A stretch of DNA of 64,000 nucleotides from positions 310,001 to 374,000 of the forward strand of contig CAVPHV010000014.1 in assembly GCA_963704825.1 (NCBI GenBank), read 5' to 3'. Of the stretch, positions 52,051 to 60,103 are shown piece by piece. The position numbers and the translations under genes are program-made. The notes under the pieces were generated by a model. The model was not told the DNA's origin. It saw only the letters and a program-made list of their open reading frames with translations, and did no database searches. This stretch comes from CAVPHV01 sp963704825. Lineage in GTDB: Bacteria; Actinomycetota; Acidimicrobiia; Spongiisociales; UBA5794. Each line of letters opens with the position of its first letter. Position 1 is the stretch's first letter.

Positions 52051-53178
52051 ATGCAACGGCCGACATTCACGATCGGGATCGAAGAGGAATACCTCATCGT
52101 CGACCCCGAGACTCGTGACCTCGTCAAGGACATGCCCAAGGGGCTGATGAAGGACTGCGAGGAGATCATCGGCGGTCAGGTGAGCCCCGAGTTTCTCCGA
52201 TCTCAGATCGAGATCGGGACCAAGGTCTGCGCCAACGTGACCGAAGCTCGCGCCGATTTGGCCAGGCTGCGTCTCGCCGTCGCCGAGGTCTCCGGCAAGT
52301 ACGGATTGGCCCCGATCGCGGCCTCAACCCACCCATTCGCCAACTGGTTCCGGCAGCAGCACACGGACAAGGAGCGCTACAACGCCCTGGCCCGCGCCCT
52401 CGGCGGCGTGATTCGGCGCCTCCTGATCTGCGGAATGCACGTGCACGTCGCCATCGAGGACGAGGACATGCGGATCGACCTGATGAACCAGGTGCTGTAC
52501 TTCCTGCCCCACCTGTTGGCGCTCAGCACTTCATCGCCGTTTTGGCAGGGGATGGATACCGGGCTGAAGAGCTACCGCACCTCCGTGTTTCGGGCGGTAC
52601 CCCGCACCGGGATGCCCGATGAGTTCCAGGGATGGGCGGACTACCAACGCCACGTCAATGTGCTCACCAAGGCTGGGGTCATCGAGGACGCCACCAGGCT
52701 CTGGTGGGACCTGCGTCCCAGTGCCCGATACCCGACGCTCGAGATGCGGGCGTCCGACATCTGCACCACGATCGACGACGCCATGACGATTGCGGCGTTT
52801 TACCTGAGCCTGCTGGCGATGTTGTACGAGCGCCGCCTCGACAATCAGCGCTGGCGGATCTACTCGCGGATGCTGATCAATGAGAACCTGTGGCGGGCGC
52901 AGCGCTACGGCACCTCCGAGTCGTTGATCGACTTCGGCCGAGGCAAGCTGGTTCCGTATCCAGAGCTTGTCGGTGAGATGATCGAGTTGGTCAGACCTTC
53001 CGCCGAGGAGCTTGGCTGCGTCCTCGAGGTCGAACACGCATCCGAGATCGTGGCCCGCGGCACCAGCGCTGATCGCCAACTCGAGGTCTACCACCTGGCA
53101 CTGGCCCAAGGGGCCAGCGAGGAGAAGGCGCTCCAGGCCGTGGTCGATTGGCTCATCGCCGAGACGGTCAACGTCTGA
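52051..53178 (+). CDS. Carboxylate-amine ligase, GCS2/YbdK family
   Basis: 375 aa. The N-terminus TFTIGIEEEYLIVDPETRDL is the GCS2 signature; GMHVHVAIEDEDMRIDLMNQ, LPHLLALSTSSPFWQGMDTG and LEMRASDICTTIDDAMTIAA follow in the usual order. YbdK-type enzymes have weak glutamate-cysteine ligase activity; in actinobacteria the real substrates are often unknown. ATG 52051 has AAAGGG ~12 nt upstream, and TATGTT (52017-52022) is a possible -10. Confidence 0.92.
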   Translation: MQRPTFTIGIEEEYLIVDPETRDLVKDMPKGLMKDCEEIIGGQVSPEFLRSQIEIGTKVCANVTEARADLARLRLAVAEVSGKYGLAPIAASTHPFANWFRQQHTDKERYNALARALGGVIRRLLICGMHVHVAIEDEDMRIDLMNQVLYFLPHLLALSTSSPFWQGMDTGLKSYRTSVFRAVPRTGMPDEFQGWADYQRHVNVLTKAGVIEDATRLWWDLRPSARYPTLEMRASDICTTIDDAMTIAAFYLSLLAMLYERRLDNQRWRIYSRMLINENLWRAQRYGTSESLIDFGRGKLVPYPELVGEMIELVRPSAEELGCVLEVEHASEIVARGTSADRQLEVYHLALAQGASEEKALQAVVDWLIAETVNV

Positions 53179-53222
53179 AGCGCTCGGCTCGCGCTGCCGG
53201 ATAGTTTCCTACTCTTGCAGCC

Positions 53223-54914
53223 ATGACTGAGTTACGAATCGCCGGGGCCCAACTCAACCTGACGGTGGGCGACCTCGACGGCAACACTGAACGTATTGCG
53301 GAGGCGATGGCGTGGGCCGAGGAGGCACAGGCCGATCTGCTGCTGTTGCCTGAGCTGGCTATCTCCGGATACCCACCCGAGGATCTGCTGCTCCGCGACG
53401 CCTTTGTGACTCGGAATCTCGAGTGCCTCGACGCGCTGGCGCAGCGCTCCGGAAGGGCCGCGACGATCGTCGGGTTCGTTGATCGGGCAGATCCGGGGGA
53501 TCACCAAGATGACGCCGTAGCGCGGAGCCTTGCCAATGCCGCAGCCATCCTGACCGGCGGGGAAGTGCGTGAGGTCTATCACAAATGTTTGCTTCCCAAC
53601 TACGGCGTGTTTGATGAGGCCCGCTACTTCGCAGCCGGAGGTCGCCCGGCTTTGGTGGTCGACATCGCAGGAGTGCCGGTCGGCGTTTCCGTGTGTGAGG
53701 ACATCTGGTCCGAGACCGGTCCGCCGTCGCTCCAGGCAGCAGCCGGGGCGCGGTTGCTGGTCAACATCAACGGCTCGCCCTATCACATCGGCAAGGGTGC
53801 CGAGCGCGCCGCGCTGCTTGCCAACCAGGCGCGACGTTCGGCGGTGCCCGTCGTGTACGTCAACATGGTCGGCGGTCAGGACGAACTGGTCTTCGACGGC
53901 GACTCGATGGTGTTCGATGCCTCCGGTGCTCTCGTCTATCGCGCCGCGCAGTTCGCTGAGGAGCGCTTCGTCCTCGATGTCGCCATTCCGGACGGGCCGC
54001 TCGTTCCTCCCGGCGGTGGACAAGCCGGTCTCGAACGGACCTCCCTGCCCCCATTGGCCGCCGTTCCGCGCCTGAGTGAAGAAGCCGAGGTCTATGCCGC
54101 CTTGGTCACCGGCCTGCGGGACTACGTCGAGAAGAACGGGTTTCGCGAGGTGGTTGTCGGTCTCTCCGGCGGGATCGACTCGGCGCTCACCGCCGCGATC
54201 GCGGTGGATGCCCTCGGACCTGACGCCGTCTGGGGGGTGACAATGCCGGCTCGCTACAGCTCGACCGGGTCCGTCGATGACTCCGCCGACCTGGCTCATC
54301 GCCTTGGGTGTCGCTTCGACGTCATCGAGATCGACGACATCTTCGCTTCGTTTCTCGACGCCCTTGCCCCCGCCTTCGCAGGAACCGAGCCCGGGGTGGC
54401 CGAGGAGAACCTGCAGGCTCGGATCCGAGGCGCGATCTTGATGGCGCTTTCGAACAAGTTCGGCGGGATGGTGGTGGCCACCGGCAACAAGTCGGAGATG
54501 GCCGTCGGCTACGCCACGCTCTATGGCGACATGGCCGGTGGCTACTCGGTTCTCAAGGACGTGTTCAAGACACTCGTGTATCGCCTGGCCGAATGGCGCA
54601 ATCGTCAAGTCGAGGTCATCCCCCGCGCCATCATCGACAAGGTACCGTCCGCCGAGCTGCGTCCGGACCAGAAGGACAGCGATTCGCTGCCCGACTATGG
54701 GCTGCTCGATGAGATCCTGCGCCGCTACGTCGAGCTCGACGAGGCCGTGGATCTGATCGTCCGCGACGGGCTGGACGCCGCTACCGTCGAGCAGGTCGTC
54801 CGCATGGTCGATCGCAACGAGTACAAGCGGCGCCAAGCTGCCCCCGGCGTGCGGATCACCCGCAAGGCGTTTGGCAAGGACCGCCGGCTCCCCATCACCA
54901 ATCGCTTCGGCTGA
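53223..54914 (+). CDS. nadE: NAD+ synthetase, glutamine-hydrolysing
   Basis: 563 aa. The N-terminal nitrilase-type glutaminase (about 1-270) shows the Glu-Lys-Cys triad: LPELAISGYPPEDLLL, YHKCLLPNYGVFDE, VSVCEDIWSE. The C-terminal synthetase domain has the PP-loop VVGLSGGIDSALTAAIAVD, the GNKSEMAVGY substrate motif and the PSAELRPDQKDSDSLPDY segment. It converts NaAD to NAD+. No SD; TACTCT (53210-53215) is 7 nt before ATG 53223, so leaderless. Confidence 0.96.
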   Translation: MTELRIAGAQLNLTVGDLDGNTERIAEAMAWAEEAQADLLLLPELAISGYPPEDLLLRDAFVTRNLECLDALAQRSGRAATIVGFVDRADPGDHQDDAVARSLANAAAILTGGEVREVYHKCLLPNYGVFDEARYFAAGGRPALVVDIAGVPVGVSVCEDIWSETGPPSLQAAAGARLLVNINGSPYHIGKGAERAALLANQARRSAVPVVYVNMVGGQDELVFDGDSMVFDASGALVYRAAQFAEERFVLDVAIPDGPLVPPGGGQAGLERTSLPPLAAVPRLSEEAEVYAALVTGLRDYVEKNGFREVVVGLSGGIDSALTAAIAVDALGPDAVWGVTMPARYSSTGSVDDSADLAHRLGCRFDVIEIDDIFASFLDALAPAFAGTEPGVAEENLQARIRGAILMALSNKFGGMVVATGNKSEMAVGYATLYGDMAGGYSVLKDVFKTLVYRLAEWRNRQVEVIPRAIIDKVPSAELRPDQKDSDSLPDYGLLDEILRRYVELDEAVDLIVRDGLDAATVEQVVRMVDRNEYKRRQAAPGVRITRKAFGKDRRLPITNRFG

Positions 54915-54947
54915 ATTGCCGTCACTGCGCGGCGTTAGGCTTTTGTG

Positions 54948-55790
54948 GTGATGGCAGCAGTTAGCGACGTTCTCATCAACGGAACACCGTTTACCCCTGG
55001 CGAAGCCCGATTGTCGGTCTTCGACGTTGGTCTCCAGCGCGGGTATGGGTGCTTCGAGGCGTTCCGGGCATATCAGGGCAGGATCTTTCGGCTCGGACCC
55101 CACCTGGATCGTTTGGAGGCAAGCGCGGCGCGCCTTGCCATCGCTCTGCCGCCACGCCCCGACCTCGAGCGGTGGGCTGCGGACCGGGCGGAGGCGGGCG
55201 ATGACTGTGTCGTCCGCATGATCGTGACCGGCGGTACCGACCCGTTTCATCCCGGCACCAACAGCAGCGTCATCGTCATCGCCGAGTCGCTGCCGGCGCC
55301 CGAAGAGTCTTTGGAGATCGCTCCGCTGCCGGCACCCTGGCACCCCGGTGGTGCGGTTTCCGAGCTGACCGGGGCCAAGACGTTGTCGTATGGTCCCAAC
55401 CTGGCCGCGTCTCTTGCCGCCCGCCGCGCCGGTGCCGACGACGCCCTCCTCATCGGGCGAGATGGATCGGTGCTCGAAGGTCCGACCTACTCGATCGCCT
55501 GGATCGCCGGCGGTCGGCTCGAAACGCCCGGCATCGACCTCGGGATCCTGGCGTCGATCACCCGCAGCGTCACACTGCAGGTGGCGCCGTCATGTGGTCT
55601 CGAGGTGAGCGAAGGCTCGTTCCCGCTCGAACGTATGCTTTCCGCCGACGAGGTGGTGGCGATGTCGACGCTGAAAGAGGTGATGCCGGTGTCCCGGGTC
55701 GGCGACCGGCAGTTCGCCATCGGGGAATACTCGACTCAGCTCGCGGCAGGTTTCCGCGCGGTGGTGCGGCGGGAATTGGCGCTCGACTGA
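54948..55790 (+). CDS. Class IV PLP aminotransferase (aminodeoxychorismate-lyase-like)
   Basis: 280 aa fold-type IV enzyme. INGTPFTPGEARLSVFDVGL and RGYGCFEAFRAYQGRIFRLG are the N-terminal blocks; TGAKTLSYGPNLAASLAARR carries the PLP lysine (K-T-L-S-Y as in PabC), and LEGPTYSIAWI replaces the usual EG.T.N phosphate-binding block. It could be 4-amino-4-deoxychorismate lyase or a D-/branched-chain aminotransferase. Three start codons lie in a row (GTG 54945, GTG 54948, ATG 54951); TAGGCT (54936-54941) is 6 nt before GTG 54948, favouring that leaderless start. Confidence 0.85.
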   Translation: MMAAVSDVLINGTPFTPGEARLSVFDVGLQRGYGCFEAFRAYQGRIFRLGPHLDRLEASAARLAIALPPRPDLERWAADRAEAGDDCVVRMIVTGGTDPFHPGTNSSVIVIAESLPAPEESLEIAPLPAPWHPGGAVSELTGAKTLSYGPNLAASLAARRAGADDALLIGRDGSVLEGPTYSIAWIAGGRLETPGIDLGILASITRSVTLQVAPSCGLEVSEGSFPLERMLSADEVVAMSTLKEVMPVSRVGDRQFAIGEYSTQLAAGFRAVVRRELALD

Positions 55791-55792
55791 CT

Positions 55793-56224
55793 GTGGACTA
55801 TCTCAGCCTGTTGCGACGTATGGACGACCTGTACGAGTCCGTCGTCACCGAGCCGCAGTTGTGGGGCGACGCGGCGTTTGTCGACTGGGCCGAGGAGGTA
55901 TTCGCGGACGCCTACGGCATCGGCAAGGCGGGGGCTCGAGAGGTGCGCCGCTGCCTGCGGGCGGCCGGAAAGCTGCAGGCCTTCTGGTCGGTCGATGGTG
56001 TCACCCGGCCGCGAGACGGCGGGGACTGGCGCACCCGGGTGGACATCGGGCTTGGCATCTCAGCTTGGCGCCCAGCATTGGCCATCGCTCAGATCGGGCT
56101 CGAGCAGGCTCCGTCTGAGGAGCTCTTCGCAGAAGTGAAGGCTCGGTTTCGCGAGGTGTACTCAGAGGTGTGGATGGACGGCATCGACTACGAAACCTGG
56201 CTGGCGGAACAGTCGCCACGCTAA
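55793..56224 (+). CDS. Hypothetical protein
   Basis: 143 aa; no family recognised. It is largely helical and acidic (SLLRRMDDLYESVVTEPQLW, FVDWAEEVFADAYGIGKAGA), with RVDIGLGISAWRPALAIAQI in the middle and a Trp/Tyr-rich end (SEVWMDGIDYETWLAEQ). No signal peptide or TM segment. GTG 55793 lies 2 nt after the aminotransferase stop, so the two genes are probably co-transcribed and functionally linked. Confidence 0.65.
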   Translation: MDYLSLLRRMDDLYESVVTEPQLWGDAAFVDWAEEVFADAYGIGKAGAREVRRCLRAAGKLQAFWSVDGVTRPRDGGDWRTRVDIGLGISAWRPALAIAQIGLEQAPSEELFAEVKARFREVYSEVWMDGIDYETWLAEQSPR

Positions 56225-56250
56225 TTGGGGCGGGGAGTAAAGTGTGAGCC

Positions 56251-56784
56251 ATGAGGCCCATCGTCACTTATTTCAGCGTTCTTCTGGTCGTCGCTCTTCT
56301 CGGTGCTGGTTGCTCTGGCGATGAAGCCGACGACACCACGACAACAACGGTCGCCACGCCAACAACCGCGGTGGTATCGGGCGGAACGACCGCCCCCGGC
56401 GGCGGCTCGGACGGCGCCACAACGACCACGGTCGTCGTCGACGAGGAAGTGTCCTTCTCCATTCCGGCGTACGAGGTTGTCAACCGGGTCGAGGGCGAGA
56501 GGGGGGCCACCGTTGTGGTCTTGCTCGACCCCAGCACCTATACCGCGTTGACCGACGTCGACCTTCAGAACGTCATCGAGGACGTGATCGATCGGTTCCC
56601 GCCCGTGTACGAGGTACATGTGGTGGACGATATCTCTGCTGCCGATCTCGTCCTGGCCGATGGGGTGCAGCCCGCCCAGCAGGAGATTCTCGACGAGCAC
56701 TATCTGGTGCGTCTCGAAGAGGCTTTCACCATTGTGTACGTCGGTCCCTTCAGCGACTTCCCCGTCACCATCATCGCCAGCTGA
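56251..56784 (+). CDS. Secreted lipoprotein with Thr-rich linker
   Basis: 177 aa. A signal peptide with lipobox LLGAGC (Cys at about residue 21) predicts a membrane-anchored lipoprotein. Residues ~27-63 are a Thr/Val/Gly-rich, probably disordered linker (DDTTTTTVATPTTAVVSGG). The globular ~110 residues (PAYEVVNRVEGERGATVVVL, DISAADLVLADGVQPAQQE) have no clear family. TAAAGT (56238-56243) is 7 nt before ATG 56251, so leaderless. The TGA stop begins palindromic element copy 3. Confidence 0.82.
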   Translation: MRPIVTYFSVLLVVALLGAGCSGDEADDTTTTTVATPTTAVVSGGTTAPGGGSDGATTTTVVVDEEVSFSIPAYEVVNRVEGERGATVVVLLDPSTYTALTDVDLQNVIEDVIDRFPPVYEVHVVDDISAADLVLADGVQPAQQEILDEHYLVRLEEAFTIVYVGPFSDFPVTIIAS

Positions 56785-56846
56785 GAGAGGGTTTTGGCGG
56801 ACATATGCGCAGCATGCTGCGCCATTGTCCGCCAAAACCCTCTCTC
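56783..56846. repeat. Palindromic stop-codon element, copy 3 (most perfect)
   Basis: Perfect 21-bp arms at 56783-56803 and 56826-56846 (core GGGTTTTGGCGGACA), with a perfect 16-bp palindrome GCGCAGCATGCTGCGC between. It overlaps the TGA of the lipoprotein gene at one end and the stop of convergent mgtE at the other, so it supplies parts of both stop codons and a bidirectional hairpin. Confidence 0.93.
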
Positions 56847-58225
56847 TACAGCAGGAGGGTGGCGGTCAGGAGGAATCCGATGAAGCCGACGAGGTCGGTG
56901 ATCATCGTCAGGAAGATGTTCGATGCCAGCGCCGGGTCGAGGCCAATGCGCCGCATGAGCACGGGGATTCCTGCGCCGGCCAGACCGGCGACGAGGAGGC
57001 TGACGAAGACGGCGACCGCGACGACGACGCCGACTTCGGGATCGGGCGAGATCAGCGCGACGGCCAGGCCGGCCATCACGCTCATGGCTGCTCCGTTGAC
57101 TGCACCGATCACGAATTCGCGCCGCACCGCCCGCCAGGCGCGACCCGGGGGCAGGTCGCCGATCGCCATGGCACGGATGATCACCGCCTGGGCTTGTGCA
57201 CCGGAGTTGCCGCCGAGCAGCGCCACCATGGGCATGAGCGCAGCGAGGATGGGGTTGTCCTGGATGGTCTCGCGGAAAGGGCCGATGGCCCACGCGATCA
57301 TCAATCCAATCAGCATGTTGAAGGTGATCCACGGCAGACGGCGCCGTACCGATACGGGGATGGGGGTGAAAACCGTTTCTTCGGCGCCGGCGCCGACCAT
57401 CTGAGTGAGGTCTTCGCCGATCTCTTCGCGTACCGCCTCCATCGCCTCCTCGAAGCGAACCATTCCTTTCAAGTGTCCCGCTTCGTCGGTGACCGGGATC
57501 GCCATCAACCGGTACCGTTCGATCAGTTCGGCGACCACCTCGCGGTCGCTGTCGGGCTGCACCGCGACGGGATCGTGTGTCATCACGTCTTCCATCCCGG
57601 TGTGGGGACGGGCGAAGAACAGGTCGCGGAAAGAGACGACGCCGCGCAATAGGTTGTCGTCGTCGACGACATATACGTAGGCAAGATTCGAGCCGAGTTC
57701 TTCGTGGAGGCGGCGGAGGTCCTCGACGGCCTCGCCGGAGGTCATGCCTATCGGGAGCGTGGCGACGTCGGTGGTCATCATGCCGCCGGCCGTGTCGGGC
57801 GCGTAGGCAAGTAGTCGGAGGAGCTCCGCCTTGGTGTCGGCGGGCAAGACATCGATGATGGCGTCGCGCTGTTCGGCTTCGAGCACACCCAGGACGTCGG
57901 CGGCCTGATCGGTCTCCATCGCCCCGATGAGGACGGCGGCGGCGCGGGGGCTCATCTCCTCGAGAACATCGGCCGCAGCTTCGGCCCGCATCTCGTCGAG
58001 GACGTCGGCCGCTTCCTCGAGGGTGAGCTCAGCGAGCAGGTCGGCGGCGCCCTCCTCGTCGAGAGCCTCGAGGATGTCCGCCGCGTTGTGGGGGCTGCCC
58101 TCGGCGAGCTCTTCCCACTCCTCGTGGTGAGTGTCGAGATACTCCTCGGCTTGGTCCGGCCGACGGCGCGCCAGATCACGCAGACTGGTTGCAATCAAAC
58201 GGGGCCGGGGAAAACGAAACCTCAT
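56846..58225 (-). CDS. mgtE: Magnesium transporter
   Basis: 459 aa MgtE. The N-terminal superhelical domain (AADILEALDEEGAADLLAEL and further A-A-D-(V/I)-L-E repeats) leads to two CBS domains (GMMTTDVATLPIGMTSGEAV; MEDVMTHDPVAVQPDSDREV), then a plug helix and five TM helices with MPMVALLGGNSGAQAQAVII, the MgtE pore motif. It is gated by cytosolic Mg2+. ATG 58225 (MRFRFPRPRLIATS) fits the family start; an open frame to 58312 is not supported. A structured leader and intrinsic terminator precede it. Its stop overlaps palindromic copy 3. Confidence 0.95.
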   Translation of the reverse strand: MRFRFPRPRLIATSLRDLARRRPDQAEEYLDTHHEEWEELAEGSPHNAADILEALDEEGAADLLAELTLEEAADVLDEMRAEAAADVLEEMSPRAAAVLIGAMETDQAADVLGVLEAEQRDAIIDVLPADTKAELLRLLAYAPDTAGGMMTTDVATLPIGMTSGEAVEDLRRLHEELGSNLAYVYVVDDDNLLRGVVSFRDLFFARPHTGMEDVMTHDPVAVQPDSDREVVAELIERYRLMAIPVTDEAGHLKGMVRFEEAMEAVREEIGEDLTQMVGAGAEETVFTPIPVSVRRRLPWITFNMLIGLMIAWAIGPFRETIQDNPILAALMPMVALLGGNSGAQAQAVIIRAMAIGDLPPGRAWRAVRREFVIGAVNGAAMSVMAGLAVALISPDPEVGVVVAVAVFVSLLVAGLAGAGIPVLMRRIGLDPALASNIFLTMITDLVGFIGFLLTATLLL

Positions 58226-58320
58226 GGCGGCTGAGCCTATCGCCGAACGTAGTGCCGGCAGAGGATACCGGTCGTCCCCGCCGGCGGAGTTCGAGAAGAA
58301 GGAAGCGGCCAAGCAGGCCT

Positions 58321-58520
58321 CGACAAAAGAACAGGCCCCCCAGGGGGGACGAGGGGGCCTGAACTCCAGAGACTGAAGTCTCCGCGGAGCGGGATGGTAA
58401 CGGTGGGTGACTCGACATCCAGTCGGTAAACCCCAAGATGACCCGTGGTTGGCTAAAGACGAGCAGGGATGGAGTGCCTGTGCCGTTGATTCATAGACCC
58501 ACCTCGCTCCGTAGACTTCC
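58321..58520 (-). promoter_or_regulatory. Structured mgtE leader, candidate riboswitch with terminator
   Basis: Three co-linear perfect helices close a ~145-nt domain: 58375-58381 with 58513-58519 (GAAGTCT/AGACTTC), 58385-58391 with 58505-58511 (CGGAGCG/CGCTCCG) and 58402-58408 with 58497-58503 (GGTGGGT/ACCCACC). Downstream on the minus strand, stem CAGGCCCCC (58361-58353) with GGGGGCCTG (58340-58332) is followed by TTCTTTTG, an intrinsic terminator. A GAGACT/AGTCTC hairpin (58369-58382) competes with the outermost helix, so switching is possible. Position before mgtE suggests a Mg2+ (M-box) riboswitch. Only GCCAA...GGGTCA resembles the M-box core, so identity is open. Confidence 0.6.
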
Positions 58521-58537
58521 GATCGAGAGGAGGTGTC

Positions 58538-59593
58538 GTGGAGCCTCGATTGACATCGTTCTCACACGGAGCCGGTTGAGCATGCAAGCTCAGCTCCGAT
58601 GAGTTGGCGCACGTGATGCGCCGTTTACACAACCTGAGCCCTGTACGGCACCCTGACCTCTTGGTCGGGATCGATGGGTCCGACGACGCCGGCGTCTATC
58701 GCCTCACCGACGACCTCGCCATCGTGCAGAGCGTCGATTTCTTCACCCCAATCGTCGATGAGGCCTTCGATTGGGGCCGTATCTCCGCGGCCAATTCGCT
58801 GTCCGACATCTACGCCATGGGAGCAACCCCGCTCACTGCGTTGCAGACGGTCGGGTGGCCGCGCGACACGCTCCCGCTCGACTTGCTCGGCGACGTCCTC
58901 GAGGGCGGTGCCACCGTTCTCGCCGAGGCGGGGTGCACGCTGGTGGGTGGTCACACCATCGACGACCCTGAGCCCAAGTACGGGCTGGCAATCACCGGAG
59001 TCGTGCACCCCGACGACCTCATCACCAACGGAGGCGGTCGGCCGGGGGACGTGCTTGTTCTCACCAAACCTTTGGGCACCGGGCTGATCGCCACCGCCAT
59101 CAAGCGCGGGATTGCCACCGACGAGCAGCGCGACGCTGCGGTGACCAGCATGGTCGAGCTCAACGCGGCAGCCGCTCGGGCGATGCGCCGAGTCGGCGTG
59201 ACGGCGGCCACGGATGTCACGGGGTTCGGGCTGCTGGGCCACCTTTCCGAGCTGATCCGAGCCAGTGGAACCAGCGCCGAGATCGAGCTGGGCACGGTTC
59301 CCATTCTGCCCGGGGCGCGAGAGCTTGCAGCTGCCGGCGTGATCCCCGGTGGTACGAACCGCAATCTGGAGACGGCGGGGCGAATCACGACGTTCGATGA
59401 CACGGATCAAGTCGACCGGGTGATCTTGGCCGACGCCCAAACCTCCGGTGGCCTGTTGATCGCCGTCGATAGGCCACTGGAGAAGGCGCTCCACCAGGCG
59501 TTGGCGGATGAGCAGGTGACGGCGGTGAGTATTGGCCGCCTGACGGAGAAGGCATTTGCCGACGGTCCGGCGGGCAGAATCTCGGTGCGATGA
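58538..59593 (+). CDS. selD: Selenophosphate synthetase, predicted selenoprotein (in-frame UGA = Sec14)
   Basis: 351 aa if UGA at 58577-58579 is read as selenocysteine. GTG 58538 has GAGGAGG 4 nt upstream; the frame reads EPRLTSFSHGAG, then UGA, then ACKLSSDEL. This aligns with the SelD active site (E. coli SHGAG-Cys17-G-C-K), Sec replacing the catalytic Cys and the Lys retained at the same distance. The rest is an AIR-synthase-like ATPase: LLVGIDGSDDAGVYRL, VDFFTPIVDEAFDWGRISAA, NSLSDIYAMGATPLTALQTV, GHTIDDPEPKYG and ATDVTGFGLLGHLSEL. It makes selenophosphate for Sec and tRNA modification. A hairpin follows the UGA. A plain ORF search would start at TTG 58604 and lose the active site. Confidence 0.93.
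58585..58607 (+). promoter_or_regulatory. Candidate bacterial SECIS hairpin in selD
   Basis: CAAGCTCA (58585-58592) pairs with TGAGTTGG (58600-58607), one mismatch and one G-T pair, with loop GCTCCGA. It begins 5 nt after the selD UGA, where a SelB-binding SECIS is expected. The loop differs from the E. coli fdhF loop, as bacterial SECIS elements often do. Confidence 0.5.
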
Positions 59594-60036
59594 TGGGTGA
59601 CGCCATGGAGGAGAACAGCGCCGCACAGCGACTCGAGGCCATTGCCGACGCCTTGAGCATCGGGCGGCTCGAACGTCACATCTTTCTCTGTGCGATGCAG
59701 AGCACGCCCCGTTGTTCCACGTCCGAGGAGAGTGCCCGGGTGTGGCGCTATTTGAAGGGCCGCCTCAAGGATCTGGATCTGGCCTCGGCCCCTCCCCGTT
59801 GGCGAGGCGAAGGCGACGGGCCACCGCCCCCGACGTCGCCCGGCACCGGGACGGTGGCGCGCAGCAAGGTCGATTGTTTCCGGGTGTGCGAACAGGGCCC
59901 CATCGCCGTCGTATATCCGGACGGCGTTTGGTACCACTCGGTCGATGAGGCCGTGATGGAACGCATCATCATTGAGCATCTGATCGGCGGCCGCCCCGTC
60001 ACCGACCACGTCTTCGCCACCGACCCGCTGCAATGA
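59590..60036 (+). CDS. (2Fe-2S) ferredoxin-like (thioredoxin-fold) protein
   Basis: 148 aa. The pattern IFLCAMQSTPRC (Cys-x8-Cys) and, later, VDCFRVCEQGPIAVVYPDGV (Cys-x3-Cys) followed by WYHSVDEAVMERIIIEHL is that of the thioredoxin-like [2Fe-2S] ferredoxin family. Between them sits a Pro/Gly-rich linker (GDGPPPPTSPGTGT). ATG 59590 overlaps the selD stop (ATGA), so it is coupled to selD translation and may supply or accept electrons in selenium handling; that role is inference. Its TGA begins palindromic element copy 4. Confidence 0.82.
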   Translation: MMGDAMEENSAAQRLEAIADALSIGRLERHIFLCAMQSTPRCSTSEESARVWRYLKGRLKDLDLASAPPRWRGEGDGPPPPTSPGTGTVARSKVDCFRVCEQGPIAVVYPDGVWYHSVDEAVMERIIIEHLIGGRPVTDHVFATDPLQ

Positions 60037-60038
60037 GA

Positions 60039-60090
60039 GGGTTCTGGCGGACATGAGCGACACACATGACGGTAGTGTCCGCCAAAACCC
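60039..60090. repeat. Palindromic stop-codon element, copy 4
   Basis: 15-bp arms with one mismatch: GGGTTCTGGCGGACA (60039-60053) and TGTCCGCCAAAACCC (60076-60090). The core is diverged. It starts 2 bp after the ferredoxin-like gene's TGA. Unlike the others it lies between genes on the same strand, before the hydrolase. Confidence 0.85.
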
Positions 60091-60103
60091 GATTCGCGGC
60101 GCG

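Noticed and set aside
58373..58520. tRNA-Sec beside selD
   Set aside because: The folded stretch is ~145 nt, has no TCA anticodon arm or T-loop GGTTCGA, and its terminator reads toward mgtE, so it is treated as an mgtE leader.
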